DNA of 64,000 nucleotides from Alphaproteobacteria bacterium. Its GTDB lineage: Bacteria > Pseudomonadota > Alphaproteobacteria > Rhodobacterales > Rhodobacteraceae. Below, piece after piece: positions 18,819 through 29,555 of this stretch (the first letter of the stretch is position 1; each line of letters begins with the position of its first letter). The notes under the pieces were generated by a model, which saw only the letters and a list, made by a program, of their open reading frames with translations, did not search any database and was not told the origin of the DNA. Where the stretch lies: contig JAUHXK010000001.1 in assembly GCA_030427405.1 (NCBI GenBank), forward strand, positions 1-64,000. The letters are read 5' to 3'. The position numbers and the translations under genes were made by a program.

Positions 18819-18961
18819 GTCGCCTCTCCGTACTCACTTGGCTGGCCCCGTTTATGCGTCAGCCAGCGCGCGGGGACAAGATTGCAATTGTCACAGTTAA
18901 CAAACTGTCGCCCTCGCGTGGTAGACTGGCAATGATTTTCTTTAAACCATTGGAGGACAGC

Positions 18962-19918
18962 ATGTCTGGCACAGCCTTTTCCGTAAAAGTCGATCGCGTT
19001 GTAGACGGGGATACGGTGCGCGTTTTCCTGGACGACACCGCAGAGAAAAGCGAAAGCCTGCGAATCCTTTCGCTGGATACCGAAGAGGTATTCGCCGGTA
19101 GCAAACCCGTAACCCCATTGGGGCAGATGGCTTCGGACCGGGCGAAAGAGCTGATCCAGCCGGGCGATACGGTAAGGCTGATCCTGCCGGGGACAGAACC
19201 CCGTGAAGAGGCGTTGCGGAAATACCGGGGCAATTTCGGCCGGGTCCTGTGTTACCTGGAATTGGAAGACGGCACAGATTTCCAACAGGTGATGATCCAG
19301 GAAGGGATGTCGCCCTATTTCCAGAAATACGGCTATGCCGAGTTTGCCCATCTGCACGACCGGTACCGCGAAGCTGAACGAAAAGCCCAAACCCAAAAGC
19401 TTGGTGTTTGGGATCAGGTCGCACATAACGGGTCGGTCATGCGCAACTATGCCGCGCTGACAACATGGTGGGACCTGCGCGCCCGGATCATCGAAGGATA
19501 CCGCGATATCAAACGGCGCCACCCCACGATCAACCTGTTCAACACGCGCCTTGATTACGACCGCCTGGTCGAGATCGCCAAGGCCGGTCAGGAAACCACC
19601 GTTTTCATCGAACTGCGCGATTTCACCCCCACGTCCGGGGACCACATCCTGTTCAACACCGGCAGCCTGACCCAGCCCTATCAGGTCTTTGTTCCAAACG
19701 GGAATGTCGGTGGCGGAGAGGACATCATGAACCTGATCCTGAGCCGGTATCGCGCCGATGGCGAAGATCACCCGCGCCGCTCTTACGCTTATGTCACCGG
19801 TCCGACCAAGATGTTCCCCGACAACAAAACCGGCCGCCCGGAAATCGTGGTGACAGATCCCGCCCAGATAACCGACTGGCCGGATGTGGCACTGGAACGG
19901 GCCGGTTTGGCCGGCTGA
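18962..19918 (+). CDS. Thermonuclease-like (SNase) protein with C-terminal extension
   Basis: This 318-residue protein carries a staphylococcal-nuclease fold in the first ~160 residues. It starts VKVDRVVDGDTVRVFL and has the active-site-like run LRILSLDTEE (Arg, Asp, Glu) and FGRVLCYLE (second Arg). No signal peptide is seen, so it is probably cytoplasmic. The C-terminal ~150 residues, including TTVFIELRDF and YAYVTGPTKMFPDNKTGRPEIVV, look like an extra OB-type beta domain. ATG 18962 follows TTGGAGGAC. Upstream frame extension lacks similarity and was dropped. It stands just before uvrB. Confidence 0.8.
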   Translation: MSGTAFSVKVDRVVDGDTVRVFLDDTAEKSESLRILSLDTEEVFAGSKPVTPLGQMASDRAKELIQPGDTVRLILPGTEPREEALRKYRGNFGRVLCYLELEDGTDFQQVMIQEGMSPYFQKYGYAEFAHLHDRYREAERKAQTQKLGVWDQVAHNGSVMRNYAALTTWWDLRARIIEGYRDIKRRHPTINLFNTRLDYDRLVEIAKAGQETTVFIELRDFTPTSGDHILFNTGSLTQPYQVFVPNGNVGGGEDIMNLILSRYRADGEDHPRRSYAYVTGPTKMFPDNKTGRPEIVVTDPAQITDWPDVALERAGLAG

Positions 19919-19984
19919 GGCAACTCAGGGGTTGCGCGCGGACAAAATAAGAACAAATGTATGGGGCCGAAGCGGAGCCTGCCC

Positions 19985-22171
<2,187 letters not shown>

Positions 22172-22278
22172 CCACTTTTGAGTTGATGCAGACATCAATT
22201 CACACAAATCTAGCGCTCAAACTAGTTTCATTGTGTTAGCAAGTTCATTTGGGAGACTATTAAAACGGAGCAAGCTAT

Positions 22279-22983
22279 ATGTTTTCTTTCGTCTATATTA
22301 ATCACGGAGGCCGACCGGACGTTAAAGTTGGTTCGCACGAAGGCGAAAACCCCGGAAGAAGGCTGGCGGACTACCGAGCAGAACGCGGGGTAACTCACAG
22401 CGAACAGTATCTAATTCCGGTTCCGAAGGGCATGGCTCAAAAGGTGGAAAGGCTGGCTCATCGGCTTCTAAGAGAGAACCGTGTTTCAAACAATACTGAG
22501 CTGTTTTATGTAACCCTGGATGAAGCGAAGCTTGCAGTGCTAGATGCATTGAATGCTTTGTGCGTCAAAGGTATTAATCCTGACGCACAAGACTCCGATC
22601 CAAAGCACCTTTCGCAACAAGAAAAGCAAACTCATGCAGATTTGCAAGACTGTCTGTACTTCGACGTAGTACACGGAAACAGCGTCGAGGAGCGACGGGA
22701 TCCTTCAAAGTTGAATTTTGCGATTCATGAAGCCACTACCCGTCCTTCCAAAGGCGGTCGAAAATTGGAGGCGATTTTTGAAGCCCAAAACCACAATGGC
22801 TTATTGTGGCGATATCGACGACGCTTTGGCTCACTGGAATCGGAGGATCCTATTGTCCAGTCTGCTATTGAGTATCTTGTGCATTTTGGAGGCTCAAACT
22901 GCGTCGCCACGTGGCCAAATCGAGTGACGTTAGATGGTTCATTTCAAGTTTTAGAGAGAATCATGGATCAGACATTGAAGTGA
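22279..22983 (+). CDS. GIY-YIG/T5orf172-like protein in AT-rich DNA
   Basis: This 234-residue orphan protein has an N-terminal ~90 residues that fit the compact GIY-YIG nuclease-like T5orf172/MUG113 pattern. FVYI is followed by VKVGS (the K-x-G element), Arg27/28 (GRRLADY), a helix with Glu57 and His61 (VERLAHRLL) and ELFYV (Glu74). The C-terminal ~140 residues match nothing I know; they contain SKGGRKLEAIF, which resembles RAMA-like small domains. Codons are much richer in A/T than uvrB upstream, suggesting acquisition. It lies 107 bases after uvrB and is followed 22 bases later by a palindrome resembling the REP elements at 37784. Confidence 0.6.
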   Translation: MFSFVYINHGGRPDVKVGSHEGENPGRRLADYRAERGVTHSEQYLIPVPKGMAQKVERLAHRLLRENRVSNNTELFYVTLDEAKLAVLDALNALCVKGINPDAQDSDPKHLSQQEKQTHADLQDCLYFDVVHGNSVEERRDPSKLNFAIHEATTRPSKGGRKLEAIFEAQNHNGLLWRYRRRFGSLESEDPIVQSAIEYLVHFGGSNCVATWPNRVTLDGSFQVLERIMDQTLK

Positions 22984-23005
22984 TTTTGATCACAGCAAGC
23001 TTAAG

Positions 23006-23022
23006 ATGGGTTTCCAACCCAT
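23006..23022. repeat. REP-like palindrome ATGGGTT-TCC-AACCCAT
   Basis: A perfect 7-bp stem with a 3-base loop follows the GIY-YIG-like gene. It resembles the REP units at 37784 and 37888 (GATGGGGT-TTC-ACCCCATC), but the leading GTAGG is replaced by TTAAG. A CCTAC, the inverse of GTAGG, would be expected in a partner and ACCTACG does occur at about 23032. It may be a decayed REP pair. No T run follows, so it is not a canonical terminator. Confidence 0.45.
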
Positions 23023-23058
23023 AACATTCAGACCTACGATTTCTTGATTGGATGCCCC

Positions 23059-23412
23059 CTAAACCCCCAATTCCGCCCGCAACTTCTTGGTCAGTTTCGC
23101 AACAACCAGATCATACGACGTCACGATATGCTCGCGCAGGGATGCGTCGCTCATGCCGCGTTCGTCATAGACCTGCAGCCATTTCATGCCCCTTGAGGCC
23201 AGATAAGGCGCGGGGCGGATTCCGGGCTCATCGCCCAGCACTTCGAACGCCAGATCGGTGGCCTTGAAGGTGAACGCGTCCTTGCCGTCGTTCCAGCCGC
23301 ACAGCGCAAAGACCTTGCCGCCGACTTTCCACACATCTGCATTGCCCCATTGCACCACATGGCAGGTGGCCCTGAGCGAGGCGCAGAAACTGTTGAATTC
23401 ATCGCGGGTCAT
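23059..23412 (-). CDS. MmcQ/YjbR-family protein
   Basis: This 117-residue protein fits the YjbR/MmcQ double-wing fold: MTRDEFNSFC near the start, VVQWGNADVWKVGGKVFALCGW, FKATDLAFEVL and GMKWLQVYDERGMSDASLREHIVTSYDLVVAKL. Such proteins may bind DNA, but their role is undefined. The start at 23412 begins the family N-terminus. It converges with the GIY-YIG-like gene. Confidence 0.88.
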   Translation of the reverse strand: MTRDEFNSFCASLRATCHVVQWGNADVWKVGGKVFALCGWNDGKDAFTFKATDLAFEVLGDEPGIRPAPYLASRGMKWLQVYDERGMSDASLREHIVTSYDLVVAKLTKKLRAELGV

Positions 23413-23700
23413 TGCCCAACCATGGCGACCGGCAACTGGCAAGGCAAGCCCGACGCATCGGCGCGCGCGGCTTGCGGGGTCATACGCACGGGCTGCCTGG
23501 CTTGGTCGCGAGGGGGCTGGAGCGCTGTTTGGGAAACAAGGATTGCATGGGGTCCTGGCTTTGGCTGGCGGCGGCTGGCTTTTGCTGGGTACCTGTGGTC
23601 CTCTTGCTGACCATAGATACGCATTTACCGCACAGCGTCAAGCAAAAAAGTTATTAAAAACAAATAGTTGACAGAATTTGTCGGGAACCTTAGGCCGACC
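23413..23700. other. Intergenic stretch, partly AT-rich, no supported gene
   Basis: Nearly 290 bases separate the YjbR gene and the NYN RNase gene. The right half (about 23620-23680) is AT-rich. The possible frames are low quality and show no domain. It may hold the YjbR promoter. Confidence 0.5.
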
Positions 23701-24258
23701 CTATCCGGGCAACGTCAGCTGCAGCACATCCCCGCGAAAGGTTCCGCGCATGAACCTGTCAAGCTCTGCCACGGGCGGGTATGTCTCACTCCAATCCCGG
23801 AAACGGTCGTTGGAAACAATTGGCACGCCCAGTTTCAAAGCATCTTCGATCAACAGCGGGTCTGCAGGCGTACCCTTGGGGGCAACGAATATCCGACGCT
23901 TTGGATACCCAAGAGCGCGCGCCAACCTGTCGGGCCCCATATACCGGTCAGCCACCAGGTACCCGACATTCGCATCGAACCAGAGGATCGGCGCGAACCC
24001 TTCCTCCTGCAAGAGATCCAGCGCCAGGCGAACAGTTTCCAGCCTGGGCGTTTCCTTGTCCCAGTACAAGACGTTCGACCCGTCGACGACAACCCAGCTC
24101 GTCTTGCGCCGCAAAAGCCGCTGCAGCAGTAGAATCACGCCCAGAACGCATCCGATTGCCCCGCAGATCAGGGGCAGATTCAACACCGGGCCATACGTGG
24201 AAACGGACCACAGCACGACCGTAAGCGCGCCCAGTAAAACAAAAAGCCTGACAATCAT
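23701..24258 (-). CDS. Membrane-anchored NYN/Zc3h12a-like ribonuclease
   Basis: This 185-residue protein has two N-terminal hydrophobic segments (about 4-20 and 28-48) and then a PIN-like NYN domain. WVVVDGSNVLYWD gives Asp59 and Asn62, ILWFDANVGYLV gives Asp95, and PADPLLIEDALKLGVPIVSNDRFRDW gives Asp133, Asp139 and Asp151. The last segment closely follows the Zc3h12a (regnase-1) RNase motif. It likely cleaves RNA at the inner face of the membrane. It lies 58 bases after an Excalibur-domain gene on the same strand, so they may be one unit. Confidence 0.72.
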   Translation of the reverse strand: MIVRLFVLLGALTVVLWSVSTYGPVLNLPLICGAIGCVLGVILLLQRLLRRKTSWVVVDGSNVLYWDKETPRLETVRLALDLLQEEGFAPILWFDANVGYLVADRYMGPDRLARALGYPKRRIFVAPKGTPADPLLIEDALKLGVPIVSNDRFRDWSETYPPVAELDRFMRGTFRGDVLQLTLPG

Positions 24259-24316
24259 AGGTGGAACCTATCACCTGCGACGGGGTCCGCAAGACGCTCG
24301 GCGCCCTTGACAGAGC

Positions 24317-24739
24317 TCAGGGTCGGACGAATTTGGCACCGCCCACCATGCGCGACCCGGTATTCTCAGATTGCCGGGGGGCATTGAAGGACGGTTTGGC
24401 CATCCCGTTGGATTCGCAGGCAACTCCGTTTCCGTCGGGGTCGTTCCGGGTATGGTATCCCGGCTGCCCCTTACGCATTTGCCCCAGCCCAACCGCATGC
24501 GCCGCGTCACAGCCCGCCAGAGCAATCAGGTGCATCAGGGCTTCGGTCCGTTCAAAATCAGACGTCCGCATATACACGCCAAAGGCGATCGCGGCAGTGG
24601 TCAGCGGCAGGGCAAGAACCATCGTGATGATGCGCAGGGGCGACAGCGCCTTTCGGCGCGTGGCATCCGCACGGCGGTGCCGTTGAATTATCCGCGGGTT
24701 GGGGGGATCGTTTTCAGGTGTCATCGGATCAAGCGTCAT
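24317..24739 (-). CDS. Membrane protein with Excalibur calcium-binding domain
   Basis: This 140-residue protein has one transmembrane segment (about residues 35-55) and a C-terminal Excalibur-like motif. There GCDAAHAVGLGQMRKGQPGY leads into NDPDGNGVACES, with two cysteines bracketing a DxDxDG-type loop. The domain is usually extracellular and binds calcium; the precise role is unknown. ATG 24739 was preferred over a TTG 30 bases upstream. The neighbouring NYN RNase gene follows on the same strand. Confidence 0.72.
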   Translation of the reverse strand: MTLDPMTPENDPPNPRIIQRHRRADATRRKALSPLRIITMVLALPLTTAAIAFGVYMRTSDFERTEALMHLIALAGCDAAHAVGLGQMRKGQPGYHTRNDPDGNGVACESNGMAKPSFNAPRQSENTGSRMVGGAKFVRP

Positions 24740-24879
24740 GGGCGCGAGTTTAGCCACGCTATGTGGCAAAGCCGAGGCAAGGTGATGACACAGCCGTCTT
24801 TTTCGGATGCGTCAAAGACGCCCTTTGCAGACGAAATGTTGGTGCCGCCAAGGGGCAGCTCTGCTAAGCAGGGCCTGTC

Positions 24880-25404
24880 ATGCAAAGCGACAAGAACCCA
24901 CCGCGCCCTGCCGATCCGTTTCGCCCCGCCGACGACGCGGCCCGAGAACTTGCCCGCGCGTTGATTGGCGACGCCACGCATGCCGCGCTTGCCGTGCTGC
25001 GCCCCGGAACCACCGCGCCCTCGGTCACAAGGATTGCGCTGGCGACGGATGACCTTGGCACCCCGATCACGCTGATTTCAACACTGGCCGAACATACCGC
25101 CGCCCTGCAGGCCAACCCTGCCTGCGCGCTTTTGATTGGCCACGCCGAAGACAAGGGCGACCCGCTGACCCACCCCCGGCTGACCCTGCATTGCCAGGCC
25201 ATGCCAATACCGCGCAACAGTCATGCGCACACGACCCTGCGCGAGCGGTTCCTTGCCCTCAGACCCAAGGCCAAACTTTATGTGGACTTCGCCGATTTCG
25301 GCTTTGTCCGCTTTCAGGTACAGGACGGGTTACTGAACGGTGGCTTTGGCAAGGCGTGGCGTCTGTCGACTGCGGATTTAGGCGGCGCTCAGCGAACGAC
25401 GTGA
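24880..25404 (+). CDS. Pyridoxamine 5'-phosphate oxidase-like FMN protein (HugZ family)
   Basis: This 174-residue protein has the split-barrel flavin-binding fold: ARALIGDATHAALAVLRPGTTAPSVTRIALATDDLGTPITLISTLAEHTAAL and PRLTLHCQAMPI, with YVDFADFGFVRFQVQDGLLNGGFGKAWRL near the end. The latter resembles the C-terminus of HugZ haem-degrading proteins, so haem or flavin handling is possible. Substrate not proven. Its stop overlaps by 16 bases the 3' end of the convergent stress-protein gene. Confidence 0.75.
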   Translation: MQSDKNPPRPADPFRPADDAARELARALIGDATHAALAVLRPGTTAPSVTRIALATDDLGTPITLISTLAEHTAALQANPACALLIGHAEDKGDPLTHPRLTLHCQAMPIPRNSHAHTTLRERFLALRPKAKLYVDFADFGFVRFQVQDGLLNGGFGKAWRLSTADLGGAQRTT

Positions 25405-25796
25405 ACCGCGCATTTCGCGTGCCGGACGACATGAGTCGCAGTCGATCCCAACAGAAGGTCCTGCATTCCCGGACGATGCGATGCCATGATGATCAGGTCT
25501 GGTGTATTGACCTCGGCCCAATCCAGGATCGTGCGCCCGGAATGCCCTTCCACCACCAAACCTTTTGCATTGGGCACCTTGGCGGCCAATGTGTCCAATT
25601 CGGTCTGGATCGCCTGGCGCGCTTCGGTCAGGTACTCTTTCGGCATGTACGAAATCGCATAGTCCGGAATATGTTCGACCACGTGCAGCAAGGTGACCTG
25701 GGCACCGGGCGTCGCCAGCAAATTGGCCAATTTCAGAGGACCGGAAATGTCCCGGTCCACATCAAAGGAAATCGGTACAAGAATGTTGTGATACAT
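25389..25796 (-). CDS. Universal stress protein (UspA family)
   Basis: This 135-residue protein shows the Usp fold: ILVPISFDVDRD at the N-terminus, TLLHVVEHIPDY, and the nucleotide-binding end IIMASHRPGMQDLLLGSTATHVVRHAKCAVHVV. The GxxxxxxxGST tail supports ATP-type binding. It likely acts in stress survival or anaerobic adaptation. Its 3' end overlaps the HugZ-like gene convergently. Confidence 0.9.
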   Translation of the reverse strand: MYHNILVPISFDVDRDISGPLKLANLLATPGAQVTLLHVVEHIPDYAISYMPKEYLTEARQAIQTELDTLAAKVPNAKGLVVEGHSGRTILDWAEVNTPDLIIMASHRPGMQDLLLGSTATHVVRHAKCAVHVVR

Positions 25797-25863
25797 GGCT
25801 CGCGCCTCCGTGTTTTCGCAGGCTCAGATTGACTTGATTGATCCGTTGCGACCTTGATTCAGG

Positions 25864-26190
25864 TCAGGATTTCCCAAAGATTTCGGCAACATCATACATG
25901 ACCGGCTCAAAGCTCTTGCATAATTCGTTGATCTTCCGGTTGCGGTTACGCATCTCTGGCGTTCGCAGCATGGCAAGGAAGTCTTCGCGGCGCTGCCACT
26001 GCGAATAGTTCGCGATCCGGGTTTGCGCATCGTTGACGTGCAGACCGGCAGCAACGAAACCGGGTTGTTTTGAGATAAAGTTCGCATAGGCATCTGTCAG
26101 CGCCTCAAGCAAATCCTGACATGTCCCCGGCGTCATCTCGAATGTTGTTATGACGGTCTGAATATTCGTGCTTTTTGATATTTCTGGCAT
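25864..26190 (-). CDS. Antibiotic-biosynthesis monooxygenase (ABM) fold protein
   Basis: This 108-residue protein has the ferredoxin-like ABM pattern: VITTFEMTPGTCQDLLEALTDAYANFISKQPGFVAAGLHVNDAQTRIANYSQWQRREDFLAML. Such small dimers often oxidise polyketides or act on haem, but substrates vary. The start follows an AGGTTCC-type ribosome site. It is 67 bases upstream of the Usp gene on the same strand and may share its transcript. Confidence 0.8.
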   Translation of the reverse strand: MPEISKSTNIQTVITTFEMTPGTCQDLLEALTDAYANFISKQPGFVAAGLHVNDAQTRIANYSQWQRREDFLAMLRTPEMRNRNRKINELCKSFEPVMYDVAEIFGKS

Positions 26191-26342
26191 CTGGAACCTC
26201 CATTGGCTGCCTTCAGCCTAGCACATGTTTTTGAAACGTCGCCTGTTTCCTCTGCCTCACCCGGCCAGCTTTGCCCCGGCAATCGGGGCGAAAGAAACCC
26301 CGCGCTAACGATCCGTTAACCAAGCTTACCGATGCTGCCCCC

Positions 26343-27008
26343 ATGGGTCGACTGGGTGCCATTTTGCTGTTCGTCTTACTGGCATCCGGTCCGGCCGAAG
26401 CCGGGGCCTGGCTGCGCGACAAGGACAAGGGCTTTACAGCGGTATCCGCCACCGTCTTTCAGGGAACCCACAGCGGCTATGCCTACAAGACGTCGCTATA
26501 TGGCGAATGGGGGTATCGGCCAAAGCTGACACTTGGGATCGACGCCGAAGAAAGCTACGACCTACGCGGGCACGCGCTGATTTTTGGCCGCATCCCTATC
26601 GCCGATTTCGAAACATCAGGACGTCTGGCCGCCGAATTTGGCGTCGGGGCCCATCATTACGGCACGCGGACCTGGGCGATGTACAAGGCAACGCTGTCTT
26701 ACGGCAAAGGCATCCAATCCGCCTGGGGGAACGGATGGTTGGCGATTGATGCCGCACTTGAATACCGCTCGCATGCCGCGCTGGTCCGAAAGCTGGATTT
26801 TACCGCCGGTCTTTCCTCTGGTCGTCGCTTCGACCCCCTGCTGCAGATCGAAACGTCCCATGCGCCCGGGCATGCGTTTTACTGGAGCGTTCGCCCCTCG
26901 GTCATGATCCGGGGGCCCGGCAAGGGGAATACCTGGGTCCTCGGCGCCGAGCGAAACGCCGGGCATGATACGACCGGCGTCAAGCTTGCTTTCTGGCGGG
27001 ATTTCTAG
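26343..27008 (+). CDS. Putative outer-membrane or secreted beta-strand protein
   Basis: This 221-residue protein has a signal peptide (MGRLGAILLFVLLASGPAEAGA). The mature part is rich in alternating hydrophobic and aromatic strands (GAHHYGTRTWAMYKATLSYGKG, WLAIDAALEYRS, FYWSVRPSVMIRG) and ends in Phe, as many outer-membrane beta-barrels do. Function unknown. The start at 26343 begins the signal peptide. A TTAACC half-site at 26316 lies just upstream, a CtrA-like motif, but a single half-site means little. Confidence 0.6.
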   Translation: MGRLGAILLFVLLASGPAEAGAWLRDKDKGFTAVSATVFQGTHSGYAYKTSLYGEWGYRPKLTLGIDAEESYDLRGHALIFGRIPIADFETSGRLAAEFGVGAHHYGTRTWAMYKATLSYGKGIQSAWGNGWLAIDAALEYRSHAALVRKLDFTAGLSSGRRFDPLLQIETSHAPGHAFYWSVRPSVMIRGPGKGNTWVLGAERNAGHDTTGVKLAFWRDF

Positions 27009-27053
27009 TGTCAGGGGAAGGGTCGCCAACGGCAGCAGGCAACCCGTGACCTG

Positions 27054-29339
27054 TCAGTTTTCGATACGCATCGTTACTGACACAGACCCGCTGACGCTTT
27101 CGGACCAACGCAATTGCAGGTCGGCATTGTCGCTGCCCTGTTGCAGTTCGACATAAGGAACAGCATATCGCGTTGCGTTCAGAACGGATTTCAGCGCGCC
27201 CAGCGCAACCACGCTGTCACAGCTGCGCGCCTTGCCGCCAAACGGCAACCTTCCATCCGAGCTTACAAGCCAAGCCTGCGATGCCGCATTCTGCGCGTGC
27301 CGCACCCTCAGCGGATTGGCGCTGTGCGTGGTTACCCCGTGGAACGTGTTGTTTTCAAAGGTCACGTTCACGTATCTGTCACGATCAAGGTCGGCAAAGG
27401 TGGTATCGACCTTTTCAACCCGGTCAATGGTGCCATTGCTTGTGCGAAACTTGTTCCCGGTGACCGTGAGGCCATTCAAAAAGTGCCCGCTGCCGTAAGG
27501 GCGCACCACAAGATAGCTGAACCAGGGCGCCACATCGCTGCAGTAAAAGATGTTGTCGGTGATACTGAGCGCACTAAAGGAATATCCCGCCGTGAAGTCC
27601 GGGGCTGAATCCCTTTCGTTGGTCCATTCGACAAAGCAATTGTCGACATAATTCTCGGCAATGGTCGAACTGTTATACCCTCCGACCATCACCAACCCGG
27701 CGTTTCGCACGCCGCTGGGCACTGCATCGCCCTGAAAAAAGTGGTTTCCCAGCACAAGGTTGTTATCCCCGCCCAGAACGGCAAAATGATGAAACCGCAC
27801 GGCCCGGTTGTGCCGCAGCTTGACGTCATTGGCATTGGCATTCAGCGCAATCGAGCTGCGGTCGACGACGTCAAACGACTCTTCGCTGGACAAGAACTGG
27901 CAGCCGTCGATCAGCATGCCCTGACACCCGGTGCCGATGGACGTAATCCCCCGGTCTTTTGGACGGCTGACAAAACAGTTCTTCAGCACAAAGGTGCTGC
28001 CCGATGGGGCCAGGCGAATTGCGCTGCTGCGCCCGTTGCACTGAAATTCGATGTCTTCCATACCGAATTTCTGCAACGCGCTGAACCCGCCGAAATCCAG
28101 CAGGTACTGGAACTGAACAAAGGTGAATGTCTGGGTGCCGCCCGCGTCATGAAGCGGCGCGCTGAGGGTGATTTCCCCGGCGCCCTCATCCTTTGAGCGC
28201 ACGTATACCTCTCGTCCAACGCCACTGCCCTGGACCAGCGCCCCTTTCGGGATATTGGCGACATTTGCAACACTGGACAGCTTGAAGGGGTCCGCCGGGT
28301 CATAGCTCGCGACCGAGGTAAAGGTCTGACTGTCCCAGGACGCGCTGCTTTTGACATCAAACTGACCGTTGCGCACCACGCGCCGTGTCGAATAGCTGTC
28401 CCTATTGGGCACTGCTGCCTGCATGTCGATCGGTGCGCTGACCGCAATCTTGCGCCCTCCCATGTCCAGGGATTCGTGATCTGAATTGTTAAGCAGCGCC
28501 TGAAACGCCTTTCGGAAAGCCAGCGCCTCGTCACCAAAAGCCGAGATATAGCTGGGCAGGTCGAAATTCTTGGTCAGCAGCAACATCGAGTCATCGGCCA
28601 TCGTGACCGTGCCCTCAAAATCCACCTCCGAGACCAGGCTCAGCGTTTGGCCCAGAAAGAACGTTCCCTCGGGCACATAGACCTTGCGCCCCCCTGCCGC
28701 CTGGTCGGCCGCCTCGAAGGCCGTCGACGCGTCGGTCACACCATCGCCAACCGCGCCAAAATCGACCACGTCGACCACGCCGATCATGTCCCGCAGGAAA
28801 ACACTGGTCACATCCGCAATCTCGATATCATCAACGCGGATGACGGCACCGTTGCTGCCTTCGATATCCAGACCGAAGTGACCGTAAAGCACGGATGTGT
28901 TCCAAGGCAGGTCTACTCCCGCACGTTGGCCGGTTCCGACAATTGCCGTGATTTCGTGAATGGCGCCGTATTCAGTCAACTGTGTCGACGGGCCCTGCTC
29001 TGTCAGGCCGGAAACGTGCAGCTCCCCCGCTCCGCCCGCCCAGGCGGAAATGCGGATCTCGGGCAAGGGGCCACTGATCGCTTTTACCCGCGCCTTGATC
29101 TGCAGGTAACACCCCGGCAACAGGGGCGTCTGGCCCATGTATCGCAATTTCTGAACCGTATCGACCTTGAGAATTTCCAGGCATCCACCGAAATCCGCAT
29201 CTGCAGGAACATAAGCCCCGGACCCCGATCCGTCATAGGTGGGCGAACCCGGCGTCCCATCGCCGCTGGACCACACATCCAGCCCATTGGAAAATTCAGG
29301 CGGCGTGAAGACGATACCGTCGGTGATTGCCTTGTTCAT
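27054..29339 (-). CDS. Right-handed beta-helix protein (pectate-lyase-3 / tail-spike-like)
   Basis: This 761-residue protein has a jelly-roll-like N-terminal part (about 1-185) and then the Pectate_lyase_3/GH28-related opening VVDFGAVGDGVTDASTAFEAAD...GGRKVYVPEGTFFLG. A long series of beta-helix coils rich in Asn/Gly/Val follows. Such proteins bind or cleave polysaccharides, as in phage tail spikes. No signal peptide is visible at MNKAITDGIVFTPPEF, so export would need a Type I or other system. It is not next to phage genes. A catalytic residue set is not obvious; binding-only function is possible. Confidence 0.65.
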   Translation of the reverse strand: MNKAITDGIVFTPPEFSNGLDVWSSGDGTPGSPTYDGSGSGAYVPADADFGGCLEILKVDTVQKLRYMGQTPLLPGCYLQIKARVKAISGPLPEIRISAWAGGAGELHVSGLTEQGPSTQLTEYGAIHEITAIVGTGQRAGVDLPWNTSVLYGHFGLDIEGSNGAVIRVDDIEIADVTSVFLRDMIGVVDVVDFGAVGDGVTDASTAFEAADQAAGGRKVYVPEGTFFLGQTLSLVSEVDFEGTVTMADDSMLLLTKNFDLPSYISAFGDEALAFRKAFQALLNNSDHESLDMGGRKIAVSAPIDMQAAVPNRDSYSTRRVVRNGQFDVKSSASWDSQTFTSVASYDPADPFKLSSVANVANIPKGALVQGSGVGREVYVRSKDEGAGEITLSAPLHDAGGTQTFTFVQFQYLLDFGGFSALQKFGMEDIEFQCNGRSSAIRLAPSGSTFVLKNCFVSRPKDRGITSIGTGCQGMLIDGCQFLSSEESFDVVDRSSIALNANANDVKLRHNRAVRFHHFAVLGGDNNLVLGNHFFQGDAVPSGVRNAGLVMVGGYNSSTIAENYVDNCFVEWTNERDSAPDFTAGYSFSALSITDNIFYCSDVAPWFSYLVVRPYGSGHFLNGLTVTGNKFRTSNGTIDRVEKVDTTFADLDRDRYVNVTFENNTFHGVTTHSANPLRVRHAQNAASQAWLVSSDGRLPFGGKARSCDSVVALGALKSVLNATRYAVPYVELQQGSDNADLQLRWSESVSGSVSVTMRIEN

Positions 29340-29555
29340 TGAAATCCCTTTCCCAATCGGGGTGCGTCAGGCTGCACCCCGTCAAAACCCCGTGTTCAGG
29401 GTCACCCTGAACGCGAAAGTCTGAGTATCGTGAAAGGCGTTAATCCCCGCTCATCACACCGTGACGCAGGTCATGCAACACGCACCGCGCGCGCAACGGG
29501 AAAGCCCGCGCGCTATGCGTCGAATAGGTTTGGGAAAGGCCAGGTTCCCGCTGGC

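Noticed and set aside
25797..25863. FNR-like repeats (TTGAC, TTGAT) upstream of the Usp gene
   Set aside because: The half-sites are in the same orientation with no ATCAA partner, so the symmetric FNR box is absent.
26311..26325. CtrA binding site upstream of the putative outer-membrane gene
   Set aside because: Only one TTAACC half-site is clear; the second half is poor, so it is not listed as a feature.
27054..29339. Prophage region
   Set aside because: No integrase, terminase, capsid or lysis genes around the beta-helix gene; neighbours are ordinary chromosomal genes.
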